This document shows positions 35,422 through 43,263 of a stretch of DNA of 64,000 nt, one piece after another. The notes under the pieces are model-generated. The model worked only from the letters and a program-made list of their open reading frames with translations. It was not told the DNA's origin and ran no database searches. Source of the stretch: Melioribacter sp051488685 (lineage in GTDB: Bacteria > Bacteroidota > Ignavibacteria > Ignavibacteriales > Melioribacteraceae); assembly GCF_051488685.1 (NCBI RefSeq), contig NZ_JBPSEH010000001.1:620001-684000 (forward strand), in the 5' to 3' direction. Both the position numbers and the translations under genes were made by a program. Positions within the stretch are counted from its first letter, which is position 1. Each line of letters starts with the position of its first letter.

Positions 35422-36237
35422 TTTTGGGATGTTTTATGACAAACGGTCAACTTTCATGTGAATATAAAATACACTACTATTTATTAAGCCGCATTTTGTT
35501 GTTTTAGTTTTATCTCGGTTTTAATGCTGTTCTTAATAGGAGTAGTTTTGAAATTTAAAAGCTGCCGCAATTCCAGAGGAATTTTTATTTACTGATTAAC
35601 CTATCATTTTATTCTTCTTAAATTACCAGGTATTCTTGAGTTTGAATTTTTAGTCAGGTTTGTAATTGTAAACATTTAATATCCAAGTCAACATCATTCC
35701 TCATTAATGATTTTTATACGATTTGGAGCTTCACTACTATTTTCCGTTCTAAAATCATAGGAATTTTTTATCCTTCCTACCTAAGAGTTTTATTTCTTAT
35801 CATTTTTTGCCAATCAAACATTATTATAAGTGATTTAAATTTCTTATCCTAAATTTCAATAAAGAAATAAATTTCACTCATTTGAAAAATTGTATTTTGT
35901 TTTTTAAATACTAAAGCAAAGCAAAAAAATTATATTTATTGCATGTAATGCATACAAAATAAGTAGAATAATAGTGGCATATTAGCGACTCATTTTTTGC
36001 TGTGAAATTGTGTTTTTGAAATTGTATTTTAGTTATAGTTTCTTTTTATAATTGTTCACCATCATTTTAGGGACAATATAAGACTTTTTACGAGTTACAT
36101 TAACTAAGCTAAAACTTACAATTAAATATATTGCATCATTGTTTGAATCCTCTTAATATTAATTGGCGACGGAATATTAACAGGATAGCAAGGAAGGTAT
36201 CTCAGGTAAGATATAATTACGAGAAGGAGTAACTTAA
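35422..36237. other. 816-bp gap with one repeat copy before the R-M pair
   Basis: Holds direct-repeat copy 1 (35471-35669) and then ~560 bp of AT-rich DNA with no frame of note, ending in the ribosome site of the methyltransferase gene (AAGGAG near 36223-36228). Confidence 0.55.
35471..35669. repeat. direct repeat, copy 1 (IS remnant flanking the R-M pair)
   Basis: 199 bp, >90% identical by eye to 37803-38000. Over the core, differences are limited to a GG/A change with a 1-base length shift and a few single substitutions. Read on the minus strand it contains an open tail KIPLELRQLLNFKTTPIKNS then IKTEIKLKQQNAA and two stops (about 35585-35478), which looks like the C-terminal end of a transposase. 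The rest of the transposase is gone. Confidence 0.8.
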
Positions 36238-37044
36238 TTGGAAAAATCAAATGTATTTTACTCGAGCGATAAAATTGTCATGATCAATGATGATATTTTG
36301 ACAACAAGCACAATTAGTCCCAATAGCATAGACTTAATTGTTACTTCACCACCTTACAATGTTGATATTCAATACAATTCTCATAGAGATAATACTTCAT
36401 ATCCTGAATACTTGGAATTCACACGTGCTTGGTTAACAAGATGTTTAGCATTTTTAAAAGACGATGGGCGCTTTTGCTTGAACATTCCATTGGATAAAAA
36501 CAAGGGAGGGCAACAAAGCGTAGGAGCTGATATTACAACCATTGCTAAACAAATAGGCTTTCAATATCACTCTACAATTGTATGGAACGAAGGTAATATC
36601 TCACGACGAACTGCATGGGGATCCTGGATGAGTGCTACTGCCCCATTCGTTATTGCCCCCGTTGAGCTTATAGTAGTGCTATATAAGAAAAACTGGCGTA
36701 AAACAAGCGGGAGTAAAAAATCAGATATTACCAAATCTGAATTTATGAACTGGACTAATGGTGTTTGGACTTTTAGTGGCGAAAGCAAGAAAAAGATAGG
36801 ACATCCAGCACCATTTCCTATTGAATTACCTCGACGTTGTATAAAACTTTTTAGTTTTATTGGAGATACTGTTTTAGACCCATTTGCTGGCAGTGGTACA
36901 ACTCTGATAGCTGCTGCTATGCTGAACAGAATTGGAATAGGTATAGAAATTGATTCGCGTTATTGTGAATTAGCTAAAAAGCGGATTCTATCTGCACCAG
37001 AACTTATACAGCAGAGATTACCTCTGGGGGAGGAACGTGCCTAA
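36238..37044 (+). CDS. DNA methyltransferase of beta type (TSPPYN; N4-cytosine or N6-adenine)
   Basis: 268 residues. Motif IV TSPPYN at 36-41 precedes motif I DPFAGSGTT at 214-222, the beta order with the target domain between them. SPPY is usual for N4-cytosine enzymes, while DPPY is usual for N6-adenine; the base cannot be settled here. The start is TTG at 36238 with GGAG 9 bases upstream; the first in-frame ATG (residue 15) would cut into the fold. Overlaps the HNH gene by 8 bases. Protects host DNA from the partner nuclease. Confidence 0.9.
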   Translation: MEKSNVFYSSDKIVMINDDILTTSTISPNSIDLIVTSPPYNVDIQYNSHRDNTSYPEYLEFTRAWLTRCLAFLKDDGRFCLNIPLDKNKGGQQSVGADITTIAKQIGFQYHSTIVWNEGNISRRTAWGSWMSATAPFVIAPVELIVVLYKKNWRKTSGSKKSDITKSEFMNWTNGVWTFSGESKKKIGHPAPFPIELPRRCIKLFSFIGDTVLDPFAGSGTTLIAAAMLNRIGIGIEIDSRYCELAKKRILSAPELIQQRLPLGEERA

Positions 37045-37618
37045 TAAAACTGTCAGTGAACTTATTATGGAGTATTTTTATGCTCACCCAAATGAGGACC
37101 TTGAACATGGGCCTGTTGTAGATTGGGTCACTGAACAATGGTTAAAATCGCATCGCACTCCACCACGTGATCCGTGGCGTGCTATACGAGCATTACATCA
37201 AAAAGGTTTTCTAATCAAAGTAAAGAAGGGTATTTACAGGTACGACCCCACTGCAGTTAGTGTGCGTGAGTTGGAAGACTTCACACCGGAACAAAAGGAA
37301 GAAATTTTTAGACGAGACAATTATCGTTGTGTGATATGTGGGCGTGGTAGACATAACGGCTTTGAAATCCATGCAGATCATATCATACCTAAAGACTTGG
37401 GCGGTAAAGCCGAATTGACCAATGGCCAGACCCTTTGTTCAATTCATAACTATAGGAAGAAAAATTATAAACAGACGGAAACTGGTAAAAAGATGTTTAT
37501 CCATTTATATGAGTTGGCAAAATTGTTGAAAGATACAAAAACTATCCGTTTCTGTGAAGAGATCCTTGAGACATTCGAAAAACACCACATTAACGACCAT
37601 ATTGAGTGGAAACGATAA
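37037..37618 (+). CDS. HNH endonuclease, probable type II restriction partner
   Basis: 193 residues. The N-terminal ~75 residues look like a winged-helix domain (DPWRAIRALHQKGFLIKVKKGIYRYD). Then an HNH domain: C98-V-I-C101 and C134..H137 as the probable zinc ligands, H112-A-D-H115 as the HNH His region, and N129. GTG start at 37037 with GGAGG close upstream, inside the methyltransferase end. The tight overlap, same strand and pairing argue for a restriction-modification unit. Recognition sequence unknown. Confidence 0.85.
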   Translation: MPNKTVSELIMEYFYAHPNEDLEHGPVVDWVTEQWLKSHRTPPRDPWRAIRALHQKGFLIKVKKGIYRYDPTAVSVRELEDFTPEQKEEIFRRDNYRCVICGRGRHNGFEIHADHIIPKDLGGKAELTNGQTLCSIHNYRKKNYKQTETGKKMFIHLYELAKLLKDTKTIRFCEEILETFEKHHINDHIEWKR

Positions 37619-37802
37619 AGTTAGTCCTATAAAACCTCTCTTTGCGAAAAATTCAAACTCTCTGCATTTAATTTTAGGTAAATATTTATAGCGCCTTTTA
37701 ACCCTAAACGTGTAAACAATTTAATATGGTGAAACATCAAAAGAATTACAAATACTTTTAGGGTTATTATTCAGTAAAAGTAAAACTCAATTCAAAACTT
37801 TG

Positions 37803-38000
37803 ACACTATTACTTATTAAGCCGCATTTTGTTGTTTTAGTTTTATCTCATTTTAATGCTGTTCTTAATAGGAGTAGTTTTGAAATTTAAAAGCTGCCGCA
37901 ATTCCAGAGGAATTTTTATTTACTGATTAACCTATCATTTTATTCTTCTTAAATCACCAGGTATTATTGAGTTTGAGTTTTTAGTCAGGTTTGATATTGT
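37803..38000. repeat. direct repeat, copy 2 (IS remnant flanking the R-M pair)
   Basis: 198 bp, same orientation as copy 1. The GG-to-A change shifts the frame, so the minus-strand tail here reads only to ...IKNSIKMR and stops, showing further decay. Copies 1 and 2 bracket 2.1 kb carrying the methyltransferase and HNH genes. Confidence 0.8.
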
Positions 38001-38164
38001 GTATATTGAATTCTATTAACAATAACTAAAATAACTCTATCTCTATTTTATACTAATTGTTTTATGCTTCTTAGCAGATTTTCTGACGCAATTTATTTAT
38101 TTTTCATCCTCGAGATTACTTTCTCTCAAATTTTTTTGTTAATCAAATTTGACTATTAGAGTCG

Positions 38165-38232
38165 TGTGTCAATTATTTTCCCTGATTTCAACTAAAAATG
38201 AATTGACACATCCATTATAACCTGATTAGAAT
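38165..38232 (+). promoter_or_regulatory. nadB promoter with 10-bp inverted repeat
   Basis: TTGACA (38203-38208), 18-base spacer, TAGAAT (38227-38232) form a sigma-70 promoter about 24 bases before the nadB ATG. The -35 sits inside the right arm of a perfect 10-bp inverted repeat: TGTGTCAATT (38165-38174) and AATTGACACA (38201-38210), loop 26. This could be an operator for an NAD-responsive repressor; no regulator gene is nearby. Confidence 0.55.
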
Positions 38233-38255
38233 CTTGTATATAAAATTTATATAAA

Positions 38256-39821
38256 ATGAAGAATAAATACGATTTCATTGTTGTCGGTGCAGGGCTTGCC
38301 GGTATTTACTCTGCATTAAAAGCTTCCGAATATGGCACTGTTGCACTTTTGACAAAAACTACAATCGAAATAAGCAACTCTTATCTTGCACAGGGAGGTA
38401 TTGCCGCTGCTTTAAATGACGACGATTCGCCACAACTTCATATTGAAGATACTTTAAAAGCTGGTGCGGGACTTTGTAATGTTGAAGCAGTTGAGATACT
38501 CGTTAACGAAGGGATTGACTGCTTAAAAGAACTAATTTCGATGGGAATGAAATTCGACACAGAAAATGGTAAGCTTAGCTTTGGATTGGAAGGTGGTCAT
38601 TCACGCAAGAGAATACTCCATGCAGGCGGCGACGCAACTGGAAAAGAAATTGTTAATTTCATTCTCAAATTCATTTATAACAACAATAATATTACAATTT
38701 TCGAAAACACACTTGTTTTCAAACTCGATGTTGTTGACAACGAATGCCATGGAGTTTATGTCTATAATCATAATGAGAAAAAAAGTTTTTATTTGAGTGG
38801 TAAATCGGTAATACTTGCAACCGGAGGATTTTCTGCTGTCTATTCGTTTTCTACAAATCCTCATACCTCAACTGGCGAAGGTATCAATCTGGCATACGAT
38901 GCTGGTGCAGAAATCGAAAGTATCGAATTTATACAATTTCATCCCACTTCTTTTTATACAGGCAGCGAAGAAACATTCTTAATCAGCGAAGCCGTAAGAG
39001 GAGAAGGCGCTTATATTGTAAATCACGAAGGACTCCGTTTTTTACAGGACCTCGACAAATCGGAACTTTCAACTAGAGATATCGTTTCAGAAGCTATTTA
39101 TGAAGAATTAAAACGTACGAAAAGAAAAAACGTCTTTTTATTGATGAATCACCTCGATGCCGATAAAATCAAAAATCGATTTTCGCACATTTACAACGAA
39201 GCTTTGAAATACGGCGTCGACATAACGAAAGACCCCGTTCCGATAGCTCCTGCTGCCCATTATACTGTTGGCGGAATAAAAACTGACATCAACGGTAGGA
39301 CGAATATAAGTCGTCTTTATGCTGTTGGCGAAACGGCTTCTACAGGTGTACACGGAGCTAATCGGCTTGCCAGCAATTCACTTCTTGAATGCCTTGTATT
39401 CGGTAAACGTGTGGTTGATTACGCCGTTAAAAACGACAAAGATTTAAAAGATTATTCCAAACCTGAAGTTATCGATTTCAACGTTGATGAAAACCTAGCC
39501 GAGTTATTCATCGATATTAAAAATAAAATTGCCGAATTATTGTGGAATAATGCCGGAATACTTAGATCCAAAGCAATTTTAAATTCTGCATTAAAAGAAA
39601 TTACAAAACTTAGTAACGAATTCATAAATTATCGAAATGAATATTACAGTAGCCGAATAAATGGATTACTAAACTTGGCTGGCATGATTATCAAGTCGGC
39701 ATTAATTAGAGAAGAAAGTCGCGGATGCCATCGACGGTCCGACTTTCCATATCCGAACGAAAAATTCAATGCAACTATTGTCCACAAAAAAGAAACCTCG
39801 CCAGAATTCAGGAAACTTTAA
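38256..39821 (+). CDS. nadB: L-aspartate oxidase
   Basis: First step of de novo NAD synthesis: oxidises aspartate to iminoaspartate with FAD. FAD loop VVGAGLAGIYSALKA, substrate loop TKTTIEISNSYLAQGGIAAAL, then HTSTGEG, IEFIQFHPTSFY, AAHYTVGGIKTD, GVHGANRLASNSLLECLVFG; 521 residues, normal length. The promoter lies 24 bases upstream. Followed by nadC after 3 bases. Confidence 0.96.
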   Translation: MKNKYDFIVVGAGLAGIYSALKASEYGTVALLTKTTIEISNSYLAQGGIAAALNDDDSPQLHIEDTLKAGAGLCNVEAVEILVNEGIDCLKELISMGMKFDTENGKLSFGLEGGHSRKRILHAGGDATGKEIVNFILKFIYNNNNITIFENTLVFKLDVVDNECHGVYVYNHNEKKSFYLSGKSVILATGGFSAVYSFSTNPHTSTGEGINLAYDAGAEIESIEFIQFHPTSFYTGSEETFLISEAVRGEGAYIVNHEGLRFLQDLDKSELSTRDIVSEAIYEELKRTKRKNVFLLMNHLDADKIKNRFSHIYNEALKYGVDITKDPVPIAPAAHYTVGGIKTDINGRTNISRLYAVGETASTGVHGANRLASNSLLECLVFGKRVVDYAVKNDKDLKDYSKPEVIDFNVDENLAELFIDIKNKIAELLWNNAGILRSKAILNSALKEITKLSNEFINYRNEYYSSRINGLLNLAGMIIKSALIREESRGCHRRSDFPYPNEKFNATIVHKKETSPEFRKL

Positions 39822-39824
39822 GAG

Positions 39825-40670
39825 ATGAAAAAATTGGACAGAAAGATTGTCAGTCGTATTATTCAGAACGCTCTCAGAGAGGACATCGGAAAAGAAGACG
39901 TAACTACAAATGCATTAGTACCACGCATGCAAAAAGGTGTGGCAGTAATCTATGCAAAGGAAGCCGGAATAATTGCCGGTTTATCAATTGCAAAAGAAGT
40001 CTTCAATAAACTTGACCCAAATTCAAAATGGAAAAATTTTGTCGTCGAAGGGGAAGCTGTAAAAAAAGGTCAAAAAATTGCAGAGGTTACCGGCAATTTG
40101 CGCGCATTGCTTTCGGGTGAAAGAACTGCTCTGAATTTTCTTCAAAGAATTTCTGGAATTGCTTCCATTACCCGTAAATTTATCGATACTATTGCCAGTA
40201 CAAACGTAACGATACTCGATACTCGTAAAACTGCTCCAGGCTTGAGAATTCTCGACAAATATGGAGTACAGGCTGGCGGAGGAACAAATCATCGCTTCGG
40301 ACTTTATGATATGGTGTTAATTAAAGACAATCATATTGAAGCTGCTGGTGGAATTAAAAATGCTGTTAGTAGAGTTCGAGAAAAATACGGAAGAAAATAT
40401 AAAGTGGAAGTTGAAACGAAAAACATAAAAGAAGTGAAAGAAGCCATAGAAGCTGGCGTCGATATTATAATGCTCGACAATATGACAATTTCACAAATGA
40501 AAAAAGCAATACGCTTGATAAACGGGAAGTGCAAAACCGAAGCTTCGGGCAATGTCGATTTGAAAAGGGTAAAAAAAATTGCGTCGATCGGTGTTGATTA
40601 TATTTCTATCGGTTCACTCACTCATTCTGTTAAGGCAATGGACCTCAGCATGAAAATATCAAACAAATAA
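39825..40670 (+). CDS. nadC: nicotinate-nucleotide pyrophosphorylase (quinolinate phosphoribosyltransferase)
   Basis: 281 residues. Converts quinolinate and PRPP to nicotinate mononucleotide. Motifs: LLSGERTALNFLQRISGIAS, DTRKTAPGLR, GGGTNHRFGLYDMVLIKDNH, VEVETKN, DIIMLDNMT, ASGNVDLKRVKKIASIGVDYISIGSLTHSV. The operon order nadB-nadC-nadA puts it between the other two quinolinate enzymes. Confidence 0.97.
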   Translation: MKKLDRKIVSRIIQNALREDIGKEDVTTNALVPRMQKGVAVIYAKEAGIIAGLSIAKEVFNKLDPNSKWKNFVVEGEAVKKGQKIAEVTGNLRALLSGERTALNFLQRISGIASITRKFIDTIASTNVTILDTRKTAPGLRILDKYGVQAGGGTNHRFGLYDMVLIKDNHIEAAGGIKNAVSRVREKYGRKYKVEVETKNIKEVKEAIEAGVDIIMLDNMTISQMKKAIRLINGKCKTEASGNVDLKRVKKIASIGVDYISIGSLTHSVKAMDLSMKISNK

Positions 40671-40681
40671 CAGGATCGAAA

Positions 40682-41617
40682 ATGCACGACTTAATAAATG
40701 AAATCCATAAATTGAAAAAAGAAAAAAATGCTGTAATACTCGCTCACAATTATCAAATACCCGAGATACAGGACATAGCCGATTTTGTAGGCGACTCTCT
40801 CGGATTATCGCAGCAGGCGGCAAAAACCAATGCAGACATAATTGTATTTTGCGGGGTTCATTTCATGGCAGAAACTGCTTCGATAATTTCTCCCAATAAA
40901 AAAGTATTGATCCCCGATTTAGAAGCTGGTTGCTCGCTGGCTTCGACAATCGACGCTGAACAATTGAGAGCCTGGAAGAAAGAGCACCCTGACTCAGTGG
41001 TTGTTTCTTATGTTAATACAACAGCGGAAGTAAAAGCTGAAAGCGATTACTGTGTGACTTCTTCAAATGCCGTTAAAGTTGTCGAGTCGATACCGAAGGA
41101 GAAGAAAATTCTTTTTCTACCCGATCGTTTTCTGGGCATGTATGTTAGCACTGTAACCGGTAGAAAAATGGAAATATGGAACGGAGCCTGTCATGTACAC
41201 GAAAAAATTGGTGATCTAAATTTCGACGACGCGCGCGCCAGGCATCCTAATGCAGAATTTTTGATTCACCCCGAATGCGGCTGTTCTACATCCTGTATGT
41301 TGAAATCCCAGCTCTATTTCGATTGTAAAAATATTCATATCTTTTCTACCGAAGGTATGATCAATTACGTAAAAGAATCCGACGCCGATGAATTCGTAAT
41401 AGCAACTGAAGTCGGCATTCTCCACCGATTGAAAAAAATTAAGCCGCAATCGAATTATTTCCCGATTAGCGACGAGTCTGTTTGCGAATATATGAAAATG
41501 ATAACACTCGAAAAATTGTACGAATCGCTCCTACAAGAAAAATATGAGGTAAAGGTTCCCGAAGAGATTGCACGTAAAGCACGCATTCCAATCGATAGAA
41601 TGCTTTCAATAGTTTAA
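40682..41617 (+). CDS. nadA: quinolinate synthase A
   Basis: 311 residues; 4Fe-4S enzyme joining iminoaspartate and DHAP. The three expected cluster cysteines are present: in L-E-A-G-C-S-L-A, in G-A-C-H-V-H-E and in HPECGC. Also LAHNYQIPEIQDIADFVGDS at the N-terminus. AGGA precedes the ATG. Being oxygen-sensitive, it fits an anaerobic or facultative host. Confidence 0.96.
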   Translation: MHDLINEIHKLKKEKNAVILAHNYQIPEIQDIADFVGDSLGLSQQAAKTNADIIVFCGVHFMAETASIISPNKKVLIPDLEAGCSLASTIDAEQLRAWKKEHPDSVVVSYVNTTAEVKAESDYCVTSSNAVKVVESIPKEKKILFLPDRFLGMYVSTVTGRKMEIWNGACHVHEKIGDLNFDDARARHPNAEFLIHPECGCSTSCMLKSQLYFDCKNIHIFSTEGMINYVKESDADEFVIATEVGILHRLKKIKPQSNYFPISDESVCEYMKMITLEKLYESLLQEKYEVKVPEEIARKARIPIDRMLSIV

Positions 41618-41624
41618 CTCGAAG

Positions 41625-42167
41625 ATGAAAGTAGTAGTAGGCTCAAAAAATCCGGTTAAAATCGAGGCAACAAGGGAAGTCTTTTCGATTTACTTCGACA
41701 AACCGGACATTGAATCGCACGACGCGCCTTCGGAGGTAAATCCTCAGCCCTTAGGCGACGAAACCTTCCGCGGTGCCTACAACAGAGCTTTTCACCTCTA
41801 TAAACTTTTTAACGATTCACCCCGCAAAGCAAATTTTTATGTGGGTATTGAAGGCGGGATTACAAAACTTTATGATAGATGGTTCGCATTTGGTTGTATG
41901 TGCATTATCGATTCAAACAAAAGATTTTCTTACGGACTGTCTCCCTTCTTCGAGCTGCCTGATTCAATTACTCAAAAACTTCTCGACGGTATTGAACTCG
42001 GCATAGTTATCGATGAGTTAACAAATCAGGAAAATACGAAACAGAAAGAAGGAGCAATTGGATTTTTCACTCGCGGCGTTATGAACAGAAAAGAATTATA
42101 CGTCGAGGGGTTAAAAACAGCAATCATACCATTTCTGCACGAAAAACTTTATTTCAAATACGAGTAA
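41625..42167 (+). CDS. yjjX: inosine/xanthosine triphosphatase (YjjX/Maf-like)
   Basis: 180 residues: VVVGSKNPVKIEATREVF, then NPQPLGDETFRGAYNRA, FYVGIEGGI and EGAIGFFTRGVMNRKEL are the YjjX/NTPase marks. It removes non-canonical nucleoside triphosphates (ITP, XTP). Placed 7 bases after nadA, so transcribed with the NAD genes; the link to NAD synthesis is unclear and may be incidental. Confidence 0.9.
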   Translation: MKVVVGSKNPVKIEATREVFSIYFDKPDIESHDAPSEVNPQPLGDETFRGAYNRAFHLYKLFNDSPRKANFYVGIEGGITKLYDRWFAFGCMCIIDSNKRFSYGLSPFFELPDSITQKLLDGIELGIVIDELTNQENTKQKEGAIGFFTRGVMNRKELYVEGLKTAIIPFLHEKLYFKYE

Positions 42168-42224
42168 CCTTTCATACATCATACGAGTCTAAATAGCCAC
42201 ATAAAATTTTTTAAGTGAAGGATT

Positions 42225-43211
42225 ATGAAAAAATCGTTTTTCTTTTTCATATTTATATCATTCATTGCTCTTTCTGCTCAGGAAGATAACGATACCATCT
42301 ACTGCAAGCATGAAGCTATAAACATCGGTTTTAATGGAGGTGGAATTAGTTTTGGTAATTCAAAGGATTGGAACGGAATACGATTTAACACCTCCGATTG
42401 TAATTTAGGCAGAATTAATGGATTAAACATTACCTTCTGGAAACCTGGTGAAAGCATTACTGGAACAGTCAATGGCATTTCAATTGGCCTGGCTCCAGCT
42501 GCCTCCAAATTAAACGGAATTACATTTGGGCTTGCTGCCGCCGTTGCAGAAGAAGGAATGAAGGGTATTAATCTGGGTGGACTTGCAGTTGTATCAGACG
42601 ATTTTATTGAAGGCATTAATCTGGGAGGACTTGCACTTGTTTCAAACGGAAGTATCAGTGGAATTAATATTGGCGGGCTTGCTGCAGTGGCAAATGGGAA
42701 ACTGAGTGGTTTGAATTTTGGTGGCCTCGCACTTGTTGCCCAGGATGAGATGATGGGATTAAACATTGGAGGATTGGCACTTGTATCACAAAAATCAATT
42801 AAAGGAATTTCACTATCGGCGTTAGCTCTCGTTTCCCAGGAAAACATTTCAGGATTAAATTTTAGTGGTATTGCAATTGTAAGCCAGGGTTCGATCTACG
42901 GACTAAATCAATCTCTGCTTGCCATAGTAAGCAGCAACGACATAAAGGGAATTAATATCGTTGGATACAAGACTGAAGCAGAAAGTCTAACCGGTTTAAA
43001 TCTTTCAGCTGGCTGGCTCGAAGTGAATGACCTTAAAGGCATTTCGATTGCATCCTATAACAAAGTTTACAATCGCCAGAATGGATTAACTATCGGCATT
43101 TTCAACATTGCAGAAAGTTTAAACGGCGTACAGATTGGTTTAATCAACATAGCAAAAAACAATTCGAACTGGACAAAAGTATTGCCCTTGATAAATATCC
43201 ATTTCGACTAA
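42225..43211 (+). CDS. exported repeat protein (LA_2272-type surface repeats)
   Basis: 328 residues. Signal peptide MKKSFFFFIFISFIALSAQ, then about eleven ~23-residue repeats of the form 'G(I/L)N(L/I)GGLA(L/V)VS..xIxG' (INLGGLAVVSDDFIEG, INLGGLALVSNGSISG, INIGGLAAVANGKLSG, LNFGGLALVAQDEMMG, LNIGGLALVSQKSIKG and so on). The regular length and G-I-N ladder suggest a right-handed beta-helix. Known in Leptospira and Bacteroidetes under the LA_2272 surface-repeat name. Envelope location inferred; function unknown. AAGGATT precedes the ATG. Confidence 0.78.
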   Translation: MKKSFFFFIFISFIALSAQEDNDTIYCKHEAINIGFNGGGISFGNSKDWNGIRFNTSDCNLGRINGLNITFWKPGESITGTVNGISIGLAPAASKLNGITFGLAAAVAEEGMKGINLGGLAVVSDDFIEGINLGGLALVSNGSISGINIGGLAAVANGKLSGLNFGGLALVAQDEMMGLNIGGLALVSQKSIKGISLSALALVSQENISGLNFSGIAIVSQGSIYGLNQSLLAIVSSNDIKGINIVGYKTEAESLTGLNLSAGWLEVNDLKGISIASYNKVYNRQNGLTIGIFNIAESLNGVQIGLINIAKNNSNWTKVLPLINIHFD

Positions 43212-43263
43212 GCGATTATAATAAAACTGTAAGCAATGCAAAATTTTATCTGCTTTGATCTGT

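Larger units (their letters stand above)
37619..38255. other. 637-bp gap with second repeat copy and the nadB promoter
   Basis: Contains ~180 bp of AT-rich DNA, direct-repeat copy 2 (37803-38000), more AT-rich DNA, then the 10-bp inverted repeat and sigma-70 promoter before nadB. No gene. Confidence 0.55.

Noticed and set aside
28876..38255. tRNA gene or integrase as an island anchor
   Set aside because: No tRNA-like sequence with a T-arm (GGTTCGAATCC) and no integrase frame was found.
42299..42847. 182-codon minus-strand frame antisense to the repeat protein
   Set aside because: A shadow of the repeats on the other strand; the Pro-rich translation (A-S-P-P-R-L) is typical of antisense frames.
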